A stretch of 17,454 nt of DNA from Bacteroidetes bacterium UBA2322 (GCA_002345145.1 DDVC01000022.1:3624-21077); one strand, 5' to 3'. Numbered from the stretch's first letter, positions 7,237-14,942 are shown. Numbers and translations are program-made. The notes: a model not told the origin generated them from the letters alone.

Positions 7237-9555
7237 ATGACTAACGAAAAGAAAACCGAGCGACTTGTTTATGAGCATTTTGAGAGGTATAATAACCTTA
7301 TCATTATTGAAGAACAAGCCTCAGATATAGCTAAAATTGACAAACTGCTTAAAAATGCCTCTAAAAAAGGAATTGGTAAAGGCAGACCGGAATTTATTAT
7401 TTCGTTTCTGCATCACCCCGATTTATTAGTGGTAATAGAATGTAAAGCAGAGGTAAATAAACATGAAAGTTCTAATAAAGACAAATACGCTGATTTTGCA
7501 GTAGATGGCGCTTTATTATACGCATCGTTCCTTTCCAGAGAGTTTGATGTGATAGCCATTGCCGTAAGCGGCGAGGAAAGGCAAACCTTGAAAGTATCTC
7601 ATTTTTTGCACCTGAAAGGCGAGAGAAAACCTATAGAAATTTTTGGCGATAAACTTTTACCCATTCCCGATTATTTAAACGGTTATTTAAAAAGTCCGCT
7701 AAAATTCAGACAAGATTACAACACACTTGTTACTTTTACCAAAACCCTGAATGAAAAACTACATAATTACAAAATTCTTGAAAGCCAAAGGAGTTTACTA
7801 ATTAGCTGCATCTTAATAGCATTAGAAGATGCTGCGTTTAGAGCTTCGTATGCAAAAAAGACAACACCAAAAAGTTTAGCCGATTTTTTGACCGCAACAG
7901 TCTTAGAAAAATTGGAAGAAGCCCATATTTCGGGCAAAAAACTGGAAAACCTTAGCATACAGTTCAGCTTTATCAAAACCGATACTTCGTTATCAACCAA
8001 AGATAAAGTATTAAAAGAGATAATTGACGAAATAGATGCCAACATCAACCAATTCATAAAAACGCACGAATACTTTGACGTATTGGGGCAGTTATACATA
8101 GAGTTCCTTCGGTATGCTAATAGCGATAAGGGTTTAGGTATTGTTTTAACCCCGCCGCACATTACCGAGTTGTTTGCCGACCTTGCACAAGTAAACCAAA
8201 ATACCGTAGCCTTAGACAATTGCACCGGCACCGGCGGTTTTTTGATAGCCGCAATGAGAAAAATGATAGCGGATGCCAAAGGCGATAAACAGAAAATTGC
8301 ACACATTAAAGCCAACCAACTTATTGGCATAGAATATCAAGCCCACATTTTTGCTTTGGCTATATCTAACATGTATATCCACCAAGATGGTAAAGCCACT
8401 ATCTTAAACGGAAGCTGCTTTGATGAAAATATCATGGAGGAGGTTAAGCTAAAAAAACCAACGGCAGGATTTTTAAATCCGCCATATAAGTCTAACAAAA
8501 AATCGGACACAGACGAATTAGCGTTTATACTCAACAACTTGGCATGTCTTGTAGATGGAGGCGCTTGTATTGCCATTGTACCTATGCAAAGCGCATTGGC
8601 TACAAGTGGTAAGGTGTTAAACTATAAACAAGAACTGCTCAAAAAACACACCTTAGAAGCTGTATTATCTATGCCCGATGAATTGTTTTTTAATTCAAAA
8701 GTAGGTGTAGTTTCTTGCATTATGATTTTTACCGCACACAAACCCCACCCCAAAAACAAAGAAACTTTTTTTGGCTACTTTAAAAATGACGGCTTTGTAA
8801 AACGCAAAATACAGGGAAGATTTGATGCTTACGCACAATGGGAAAACATAAAACAGCTTTGGCTGGCAACCTACCTAAACCGAAAAGAGATAGCCGGATT
8901 AAGTGTAAACAAAACGGTATCCTTTACCGATGAATGGTGTGCCGAAGCCTACATGCAAACAGATTATGCTAAACTATCCAAAGACCATTTTATCCAAACG
9001 CTTTTGCAGTATGCTACTTTTTTACTGAGCAATAAATTGACCAATCAAGTTCAAAATTTGCCTTATGCACAAGCAAACATTGACCTCCAACCCACCACTT
9101 GGCAACCCTTTAAAATAAGCGAACTTTTTGCTATTTCAGGAACTAAAACTACCTCAGTATTAGAGTTGGAAGAGTTTGGCATAGGACAGTATCCCTATGT
9201 TACCACCCAAGCCACCAATAATGGTGTTGAAAATTTTTACGACTACTACACCGAAACAGGTAATGTTCTTACCATTGATAGCGCCGTTATAGGTTATTGC
9301 ACCTATCAACCAACTAACTTTTCGGCAAGCGACCACGTAGAAAAACTGGTTCCTAATTTTGCGCTAAACAAATTTACAGCTTTATTTTTGACAACTATTT
9401 TAAACATGGAACAGTACAGATATAACTACGGTCGAAAATGCAGCCAAACACGCATGAAACAAATAAGCATTAACCTGCCAAGCAATAATGGCACACCCGA
9501 TTTTGTATACATGGAAGCCTTTATAAAATCGCTCCCCTACTCCGGTTCTATTTAA
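7237..9555 (+). CDS. Single-chain restriction-modification enzyme: nuclease, N6-adenine methyltransferase and target-recognition domain
   Basis: The 772-aa protein combines three functions. The N terminus has a PD-(D/E)XK-like nuclease signature: PE at 51-52 and VVIECKAE around Glu68 and Lys70. The centre is a HsdM/BcgI-type adenine methyltransferase with a helical lead-in (160-290), the SAM motifs GIVLTPPHITELF (301-313) and LDNCTGTGGFL (326-336), and the catalytic NPPY at 414-417. The C terminus from about residue 620 (WQPFKISELFAISG, then YPYVTTQATNNGVENF) resembles one half of a type I/BcgI specificity subunit, with a single target-recognition domain. It would therefore methylate and cut DNA as a type IIG/IIB-like enzyme without separate subunits; cutting activity is inferred. 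It lies 31 bases after parE and 57 before parC, same strand, with no promoter box of its own seen. It is visibly richer in A/T codons than both neighbours, which suggests a horizontally acquired insertion. Confidence 0.85.
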   Translation: MTNEKKTERLVYEHFERYNNLIIIEEQASDIAKIDKLLKNASKKGIGKGRPEFIISFLHHPDLLVVIECKAEVNKHESSNKDKYADFAVDGALLYASFLSREFDVIAIAVSGEERQTLKVSHFLHLKGERKPIEIFGDKLLPIPDYLNGYLKSPLKFRQDYNTLVTFTKTLNEKLHNYKILESQRSLLISCILIALEDAAFRASYAKKTTPKSLADFLTATVLEKLEEAHISGKKLENLSIQFSFIKTDTSLSTKDKVLKEIIDEIDANINQFIKTHEYFDVLGQLYIEFLRYANSDKGLGIVLTPPHITELFADLAQVNQNTVALDNCTGTGGFLIAAMRKMIADAKGDKQKIAHIKANQLIGIEYQAHIFALAISNMYIHQDGKATILNGSCFDENIMEEVKLKKPTAGFLNPPYKSNKKSDTDELAFILNNLACLVDGGACIAIVPMQSALATSGKVLNYKQELLKKHTLEAVLSMPDELFFNSKVGVVSCIMIFTAHKPHPKNKETFFGYFKNDGFVKRKIQGRFDAYAQWENIKQLWLATYLNRKEIAGLSVNKTVSFTDEWCAEAYMQTDYAKLSKDHFIQTLLQYATFLLSNKLTNQVQNLPYAQANIDLQPTTWQPFKISELFAISGTKTTSVLELEEFGIGQYPYVTTQATNNGVENFYDYYTETGNVLTIDSAVIGYCTYQPTNFSASDHVEKLVPNFALNKFTALFLTTILNMEQYRYNYGRKCSQTRMKQISINLPSNNGTPDFVYMEAFIKSLPYSGSI

Positions 9556-9612
9556 CTTTTACTTGGTGAACCACTTTTTTCGCATACACCTCTCTCTTTA
9601 CTTAACCATCTC

Positions 9613-12168
9613 ATGGAAAACAACCCCCAACAACATAACTCGCCCGAACTGCCACATGTAAACGACCTTTACAAACTGTGGTTTTTGGATTATGCCTCTT
9701 ACGTAATTTTAGACCGCGCCGTGCCCTCCTTAGAAGACGGACTTAAACCCGTACAGCGCCGCCTGATGCACGCTCTTAAAGAAATGGACGACGGACGCTA
9801 CAACAAAGTAGCCAACGTAATAGGGCAAACCATGCAATACCACCCGCACGGCGATGCTTCTATTTACGAGGCATTGGTAAATATGGGACAAAAAAACCTG
9901 CTCATAGATACGCAGGGCAACTGGGGCGATTTTAGAACCGGCGATAGCGCAGCCGCAGCCCGATACATAGAAGCCCGATTATCGAAATTTGCGCTGGAAG
10001 TGGCTTTTAACCCCGATATTACCGAGTGGCAACTTTCTTACGACGGGCGCAAAAAAGAACCGGTAAACCTGCCGCTCAAATTTCCGCTTCTGCTGGCGCA
10101 GGGGGTTGATGGCATTGCCGTGGGGCTCTCTACCCGCATACTGCCGCATAATTTTCAGGAACTGTGTAAAGCCTCTATCAGTGTGCTGAGGGGCAAGGAG
10201 TTTACCCTTTTCCCCGATTTTGCTACCGGTGGCATGGCAGATTGTACCGACTACCGCGAGGGGCAGCGCGGCGGCAAGGTAAGGGTGCGCGCCAAAATTG
10301 AAACCTTAGACAAAAAAACACTCATTATTAGGGATATTCCTTTTAGCACTACCACGTCCAGCCTTATTGATTCTATCATTAAGGCAAACGATAAGGGTAA
10401 AATCAAAATTAAAAAAGTAACCGACAATACCGCCAAAGACGTAGAAATTCACATTGAACTGCCGCCCGGCGTATCGCCCGATGTTACCATTGATGCCTTG
10501 TATGCTTTTACTGATTGCGAGGTTTCTATATCGCCCTCTTGCTGCCTTATTATAGACAAAAAACCGCGCTTTATTAGTGTGCATGAGTTGCTAAAACTCT
10601 CTACCCAACACACCCTTGCGCTGCTCAAATTGGAGTTGGAGTTTAAGCTCAAAACCCTATTGGAAAAACTGTTTTTTGCCTCGCTCGAAAAAATCTTTAT
10701 AGAAAAACGCATCTACCGAAAAATAGAGGAGTGCGAAACCTTTGAGGCGGTAATAGAAACCATTGACAAAGGACTGAAACCCTACACCAAAAACTTTTTG
10801 CGCGAAATTACCCGCGAGGACATCATCAGACTGACCGAAATAAAAATTAAACGCATCAGTAAATACGATGCCTTTAAAGCCGATGAAGCCATTAGAGCGC
10901 TGGAAGAGGAAATAGCTGCCATAAAACATAACTTGGCAAACCTTACCGATTATGCGGTAGATTACTTTAATAACCTGCTCAAAAAGTATGGTAAAGACCG
11001 CGACCGCAAAACCGAACTGCGCAATTTTGATACCATTGCCGTAGCACAGGTGGCACAGGCAAACCAAAAACTCTACGTAAACCGAAAAGACGGTTTTATG
11101 GGATATGGTTTGAAAAAAGACGAGTATGTTTGCGATTGTTCGGATATTGACGACATCGTTGTGTTTAGGTCAGATGGGCGGTTTTTAGTAACCAAAGTTG
11201 CCGATAAAACTTTTGTGGGTAAAGATATTGTACATATAGATGTGTGGCGCAAAAATGATGAACGCCGCATTTACCATGCTATTTACCTTGATGCCACCGC
11301 CGGACGAAATTACGTAAAACGGTTTGCCGTTACTGCCATTACCCGCGATAAGGAGTACGACTTAACATCGGGCGCAGGTAAAGGCTCTAAATTGCTTTAC
11401 CTATCGGTTCACCCCAACTCTGAGGCTGAGGTGGTACAGGTTCACCTGTCGGCTGCCAGCAAAGCAAAGGTTAAGGATTTTGAATACGATTTTGGTGAGC
11501 TTGCCATTAAAGGGCGCGATGCTAAGGGTAATATACTAACCCCGCACCCGATACGAAAAATTGTTCAAAAAGGCATTGGAGCATCTACCCAAGGCGGGCG
11601 CAAAATTTGGTTTGATGACAGTGTGGGCAAGCTCAATACCGATGGCAGGGGTAAACTGCTGGGCGAGTTCGACACCGGAGAGCGCATACTCTTAGTGCAC
11701 AAAGACGGCAGTTTTGAACTAACCGATTTTGAACTGACCAACCGCTACGATGCCGCTACTTTGTGGGTAATGGAAAAATTTAACCCCGAAACGGTTATTT
11801 CTGCCCTTTACTACCACCCCGAGCGCAAGGCTTATTACGTTAAACGCTTTGTGGCAGAGGCAGGTAAAACCGGTCAAAAATACTACTTTACCGGCGAGGA
11901 CAAAAAATACGAACTCCTCTATGCCGATACCCAACCCAATCCGGTAATTACCTACCACTACATTACCGACAAAACTAAAACCAAAGGACATACCGTTTTG
12001 GAGTTTACCAACGTAGCCAACGTGCAGGGCTGGCGTACATTAGGTAATAAAGTTACTACCTACAAAATCACCAAAGTAGAGCCACTTTTGCCCAAAACTA
12101 CTGCCCAACCCGCCACCCTTAAAACCCCTGACGCTAATGAACTGCAAGAACAAGGGGAGTTGTTTTAA
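9613..12168 (+). CDS. parC: DNA topoisomerase IV subunit A (ParC)
   Basis: The 851-aa DNA-cleaving subunit pairs with ParE. The winged-helix domain holds SLEDGLKPVQRRLMHAL, HPHGDASIYEALV (77-89) and the active site AAAARYIEARLSKFA, in which Tyr118 attacks the DNA backbone. The tower and coiled-coil regions follow (about 160-490). From about residue 490 blade-like repeats (KLYVNRKDGFMGYGLK, ISKYDAF-type linkers, KIWFDDSVGKLNTDGRGKLL) suggest a degenerate beta-pinwheel. No canonical GyrA box (QRRGGKG) was seen, which fits ParC rather than GyrA. In the drug-contact loop, Ala82 stands where E. coli GyrA has Ser83 and Glu86 where it has Asp87. The gene would normally follow parE directly, but here it is separated by the restriction-modification gene and may depend on read-through from the parE promoter. 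Its stop faces prmC across 16 bases. Confidence 0.95.
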   Translation: MENNPQQHNSPELPHVNDLYKLWFLDYASYVILDRAVPSLEDGLKPVQRRLMHALKEMDDGRYNKVANVIGQTMQYHPHGDASIYEALVNMGQKNLLIDTQGNWGDFRTGDSAAAARYIEARLSKFALEVAFNPDITEWQLSYDGRKKEPVNLPLKFPLLLAQGVDGIAVGLSTRILPHNFQELCKASISVLRGKEFTLFPDFATGGMADCTDYREGQRGGKVRVRAKIETLDKKTLIIRDIPFSTTTSSLIDSIIKANDKGKIKIKKVTDNTAKDVEIHIELPPGVSPDVTIDALYAFTDCEVSISPSCCLIIDKKPRFISVHELLKLSTQHTLALLKLELEFKLKTLLEKLFFASLEKIFIEKRIYRKIEECETFEAVIETIDKGLKPYTKNFLREITREDIIRLTEIKIKRISKYDAFKADEAIRALEEEIAAIKHNLANLTDYAVDYFNNLLKKYGKDRDRKTELRNFDTIAVAQVAQANQKLYVNRKDGFMGYGLKKDEYVCDCSDIDDIVVFRSDGRFLVTKVADKTFVGKDIVHIDVWRKNDERRIYHAIYLDATAGRNYVKRFAVTAITRDKEYDLTSGAGKGSKLLYLSVHPNSEAEVVQVHLSAASKAKVKDFEYDFGELAIKGRDAKGNILTPHPIRKIVQKGIGASTQGGRKIWFDDSVGKLNTDGRGKLLGEFDTGERILLVHKDGSFELTDFELTNRYDAATLWVMEKFNPETVISALYYHPERKAYYVKRFVAEAGKTGQKYYFTGEDKKYELLYADTQPNPVITYHYITDKTKTKGHTVLEFTNVANVQGWRTLGNKVTTYKITKVEPLLPKTTAQPATLKTPDANELQEQGELF

Positions 12169-12184
12169 TTAAAAATATACCAAC

Positions 12185-13063
12185 TTACCCTATTACTTTT
12201 TCACCCTTTACCATTCTTGGTTTACCGCTCATATCGGGCATAATGCTGCAAGGCGCAAAACCCATTGTAAGAAGAAGGTTTTGCACTGCATAGGCATAAG
12301 ATTGGTGGGTTTCAAAAAACAACGTTCCGCCCGGCTGTAGGGCGATTTGTGCAAACAGTGCAATAACGCGGTAAAACAGTAGTGGGTCATTATCGGGCAC
12401 AAAAAGTGCTGTATGCGGCTCATGTTCTACCACCCTTGCCATTAGTTGCCCGCTCTCTGCTACGGGTATATAGGGCGGATTGCTCACTATAACTTGCAGG
12501 TTTTGGGGTAATAGTTTGTGGTGGCTTGGGTTTAATATATCGCAAAGCAAAAATGTTATATCCACCCCATACCGCAGGGCATTTTCTTTTGCCACGGCAA
12601 GCGCATGGGGGCTAATATCAATAGCCCAAACCTTTGCTTTGGGGGCTAAGCGTTTTATGCCTATGGCTATGCAGCCGCTACCGGTACCTATATCTAAAAT
12701 ATATGGTTCAGTGGCGCTAAGTTGGTTTATGTGGGTGGCTGTTAGCAGCATCAGCTCTTCGGTTTCGGGGCGGGGTATCAGCACATCGGGCGTTACTTTT
12801 AGCAGCATATCGTAAAAAAAGGCTTCGCCCAGCACATATTGAACCGGCGCTCCGGCAAGCAGTTGTTGGGTTATTTGCATTATTAGGGCTTCCTGCGGCG
12901 GGGTTACTGCCAAAAGTGGGTGCAAGTGCCAATCTAATTTGCGGCGTTGGGTAATGTGTTCCACTACTATTTGTGCAGTTTGTTCTGCTTCGCGCCTACT
13001 GTAAACGGGCATTAGGTTATTGCATAACTGTTGATACTGGAAAAGTGCAGTAGGTTGATTCAT
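12185..13063 (-). CDS. prmC: Peptide chain release factor N5-glutamine methyltransferase (PrmC/HemK)
   Basis: The 292-aa cytoplasmic enzyme methylates the Gln of the GGQ motif in release factors RF1 and RF2 and so improves translation termination. The N-terminal helical domain (1-90) ends in GAPVQYVLGEAFFYD, the segment that meets the release factor. It is followed by DVLIPRPETEELM (93-105), the SAM-binding DIGTGSGCIAIGI (124-136), and the catalytic NPPYIP at 195-200. Length and motif order are standard. The start is the ATG at 13063, directly preceded on the coding strand by an A/T tract and no clear ribosome binding site. It converges with parC, and no hairpin fits in the 16 bases between the stops, so the two transcripts probably overlap at their 3' ends. 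No TAnnTTTG box was recognised upstream. Confidence 0.93.
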   Translation of the reverse strand: MNQPTALFQYQQLCNNLMPVYSRREAEQTAQIVVEHITQRRKLDWHLHPLLAVTPPQEALIMQITQQLLAGAPVQYVLGEAFFYDMLLKVTPDVLIPRPETEELMLLTATHINQLSATEPYILDIGTGSGCIAIGIKRLAPKAKVWAIDISPHALAVAKENALRYGVDITFLLCDILNPSHHKLLPQNLQVIVSNPPYIPVAESGQLMARVVEHEPHTALFVPDNDPLLFYRVIALFAQIALQPGGTLFFETHQSYAYAVQNLLLTMGFAPCSIMPDMSGKPRMVKGEKVIG

Positions 13064-13269
13064 AAAAAAATGGCGTCTATTTGGGTAAGTGTGTGCAATT
13101 TTGTTTGCTTTATGTGGTTTTTATAGCTCTCGCAAAGGCGCAAAGAGATACTGGAGCAATGTATTATCGGGCGCATCTCTTAAAACAAAGATTTTGGGTA
13201 ATGCAAAATTGAAAGGTAGTAACTACTTACCATTTATCTTGGTCTTAACCAAACTCCTTGTGATAACCA

Positions 13270-13319
13270 CAAAGAACGCAAAGATTAGCACAAAGGTCGC
13301 AAAGACTTTGCGTTCTTTG
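13270..13319 (+). repeat. Perfect 14-bp inverted repeat of AAAGAACGCAAAG type
   Basis: CAAAGAACGCAAAG (13270-13283) is the exact reverse complement of CTTTGCGTTCTTTG (13306-13319), with a 22-base loop that itself contains CACAAAGGTCGCAAAGA. It belongs to the same word family as 4837-4939 and 13130-13147. It could fold as a hairpin on either strand. No T run follows, so it is not called a terminator. Confidence 0.7.
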
Positions 13320-13339
13320 CATGAAATACTACCAATCAG

Positions 13340-13381
13340 CCTGCAAATACACCATGAACCTGCATGATGGGCAGTACCTAA
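13340..13381 (+). repeat. 42-bp dispersed repeat, copy 2
   Basis: This is the partner of 322-363 (37 of 42 bases identical, same orientation), about 13 kb away. As in copy 1 it lies at the right-hand end of a repeat-bearing spacer and finishes with TGGGCAGTACCTAA. The internal 6-bp stem of copy 1 is not conserved here. Confidence 0.65.
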
Positions 13382-13391
13382 GTAGCTACAA

Positions 13392-13643
13392 TTATTGAAG
13401 GTTTCGTTTTTTTAATTCTTCCTTCAAAGCCTTATATTGCTTGGGTTTCTTCAGGAAGGCATAAATTAGAACCAATGGAATTAGCATAACTACCCCCCAC
13501 GTATTTGCAGCAAAGCTATATATTATTATTCCAACCAAAAAACCAATAAAAAATGCATCAATTATGTGAGATGGTTTGTTGTTTTTTGCTGCTTCCTGTA
13601 GCTCTTTGTCAGTTAACTGAGATGATAGTTCTTTCTGGTTCAT
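13392..13643 (-). CDS. Small two-helix membrane protein of unknown function
   Basis: The 83-aa protein has a charged N terminus (about residues 1-25, MNQKELSSQLTDKELQEAAK), two membrane helices at about 28-45 (DAFFIGFLVGIIIYSFAA) and 48-65 (WGVVMLIPLVLIYAFL), and a Lys-rich C terminus ending KPKQYKALKEELKKRN. The short loop AANTW between the helices indicates a hairpin, probably with both termini in the cytoplasm. I do not recognise a named family, although small proteins of this layout are common as hypothetical proteins in Bacteroidota. It starts at an ATG (13643) preceded by an A/T-rich stretch. It lies on the same strand as the panE-like gene but 151 bases after its stop, so joint transcription is uncertain. 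Confidence 0.65.
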   Translation of the reverse strand: MNQKELSSQLTDKELQEAAKNNKPSHIIDAFFIGFLVGIIIYSFAANTWGVVMLIPLVLIYAFLKKPKQYKALKEELKKRNLQ

Positions 13644-13793
13644 ATAAATTTATATTTACTTTAAATTCAATTAACGATTTGCAGCTACCCGAAAGTCGGA
13701 ACTTTTAGCACAAAACTTGATTTAAGGGACTAATGTTTGATTAACCACCAAACTGTCTTTGGAACACGAAACCCCGCCTTTTGGGTAGGTGCT

Positions 13794-13803
13794 GTTATAT
13801 GCC
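13794..13803 (+). repeat. Left arm of 10-bp inverted repeat bounding the panE-like gene
   Basis: GTTATATGCC is the exact reverse complement of GGCATATAAC at 14756-14765. This arm contains the stop codon of the panE-like gene (TAA, read on the minus strand at 13797-13795). It is preceded by a GC-rich segment (CCCCGCCTTTTGGGTAGGTG, ending near 13790) unlike the A/T-rich gene. Confidence 0.6.
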
Positions 13804-14736
13804 GCTCTTCTTTTTAAGTTCTTCATATATTTTTATGTATATTGGCGTCTTTAAATGATATTTCTGTCCCTCGTTAATAATATATCCAGTCAATGTTTCT
13901 AATTCGTTGGTCGGTTTGTTAGATTGAAAGTCAGAATGCATTGAAGATGTTGATTCGAAAGGTAACATTTTTAATTTGGTTAAGGTTTTTTCTGTTATGT
14001 CGTCCGAAATTACAATCTGTTTTGCTTGTGCTAACTGCTTTACCTCTTCAATCAACGCAACTGTCGTTGTAAGTTTTTCGTTGTCAGCAATAAGTTCGCC
14101 TATACAATTGTCAAAATAGGAGGTAGCCGTGGCTGTCGGAGAAAGGAAAATAAACTTTTCCCAAATAACTTTTGAAATATTTTTGGATAAATAGGCTTCA
14201 ATATTCGCTTTTTTAAACAAACTTTCAAGCAAGAGCAACCGGTCATTAACAAAATTGTCAAGACCGAAATAAAGTTTTTGAATGTTACCGCTATTTTCAA
14301 TTACGCCAACTTGTTTCAGACGAGAAACTATATAAACGCAACCATCTAAAACGATGTTGTCGGGGAGAATATTTTTTATTCGTTCTTTACAATCCACTCC
14401 ATTAAGTAATGGTAAAATAATGGTGTCTTGATTTATACAAGGTTGTAATTGTTGAACAATAGTTTCAAGGTCGTAACTTTTCGTGGTAATGATAATAAAA
14501 TCGACAATGCCCATTTCGGCTGGGTTGTCCGTAGCCAAAGTTGGTTGGGTGATAAACTCACTGTCGCCTTTTATTACTTTAAGTCCATTGTGTTGGATTT
14601 CTTTAAGGTGTCCACCACGGGCAAAAAAGTTAATTTCTATATTTTTATTTGTTTGAAAATGATTTGATAGTAGTCCACCGAAGTAACCACCCACTCCGCC
14701 AATTCCTGCGATAATTATTTTCGTTTTGGTAACCAT
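13795..14736 (-). CDS. panE: 2-dehydropantoate 2-reductase family protein (PanE/ApbA)
   Basis: The 313-aa protein has an N-terminal NADP-binding Rossmann fold with IIIAGIGGVGGYFGGLL (about residues 7-23), then DFIIITTKSYDLE and ILPLLNGVDCKERI (about 107-120). These are typical of ketopantoate reductases, which reduce 2-dehydropantoate to pantoate for coenzyme A synthesis. The C-terminal helical domain carries VIWEKFIFLSPTATATS, with the conserved Lys after WE, and TSSMHSDFQSNKPTNELETL followed by TGYI. These are the substrate-side motifs with the conserved Ser/Asn/Glu. Length fits the family. PanE-like proteins also include reductases for other 2-keto acids, so the substrate is not certain. 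The gene is A/T-rich compared with prmC and parC, is bounded by a short inverted repeat, and has no pantothenate-pathway neighbours, which suggests an accessory copy. Confidence 0.88.
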   Translation of the reverse strand: MVTKTKIIIAGIGGVGGYFGGLLSNHFQTNKNIEINFFARGGHLKEIQHNGLKVIKGDSEFITQPTLATDNPAEMGIVDFIIITTKSYDLETIVQQLQPCINQDTIILPLLNGVDCKERIKNILPDNIVLDGCVYIVSRLKQVGVIENSGNIQKLYFGLDNFVNDRLLLLESLFKKANIEAYLSKNISKVIWEKFIFLSPTATATSYFDNCIGELIADNEKLTTTVALIEEVKQLAQAKQIVISDDITEKTLTKLKMLPFESTSSMHSDFQSNKPTNELETLTGYIINEGQKYHLKTPIYIKIYEELKKKSGI

Positions 14737-14755
14737 AGTTGTGTTGTCCTAAAGT

Positions 14756-14765
14756 GGCATATAAC
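14756..14765 (+). repeat. Right arm of 10-bp inverted repeat bounding the panE-like gene
   Basis: GGCATATAAC lies 20 bases upstream of the panE-like start (minus-strand gene start 14736) and mirrors 13794-13803. The A/T-rich gene lies exactly between the two arms. Confidence 0.6.
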
Positions 14766-14814
14766 TATGCGCTATCCGCCCTTTTTGTTCGTATAGCCCC
14801 CCTCTCCGCAAAGC

Positions 14815-14942
14815 CGATTTGTTCTCCCCCTCAAAGAAGGGGGGAGTTTAGATTGTCTGTTTTTCAAGGTTTTGGGGTGCATTTTTAGGGTGATAATGCC
14901 TGTTTTTTTTCAGAAAAATAGCGTGTAGGAAAGAACAAATCG
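14815..14942 (+). repeat. 11-bp perfect inverted repeat enclosing a GC-rich hairpin
   Basis: CGATTTGTTCT (14815-14825) is the exact reverse complement of AGAACAAATCG (14932-14942). Inside, CTCCCCC (14824-14830) can pair with GGGGGAG (14840-14846) across a 9-base loop. The 128-bp unit contains no gene. It sits in the spacer between the panE-like gene and the methyltransferase gene and could be a small non-autonomous element or serve as a transcription barrier. No T run is seen on the minus strand. Confidence 0.4.

Larger units (their letters stand above)
13064..13391. other. Repeat island without genes
   Basis: This spacer between the divergent-side start of prmC and the 3' end of the small membrane-protein gene has no believable gene. 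It holds TCGCAAAGGCGCAAAGAG (13130-13147), a 14-bp perfect inverted repeat of the same word family (13270-13319), and copy 2 of the 42-bp repeat (13340-13381). A 92-codon frame at 13089-13367 simply reads through these repeats. Confidence 0.6.

Noticed and set aside
13089..13367. 92-codon open frame upstream of prmC
   Set aside because: It translates the repeat island (SSRKGAKR, NAKISTKVAK) and has no recognisable domain or start context.
13788..14773. Integron attC sites around the panE-like gene
   Set aside because: The inverted arms do not fit the GTTRRRY/RYYYAAC core sites and no integrase gene is in the window. They are kept only as a possible cassette-like inverted repeat.
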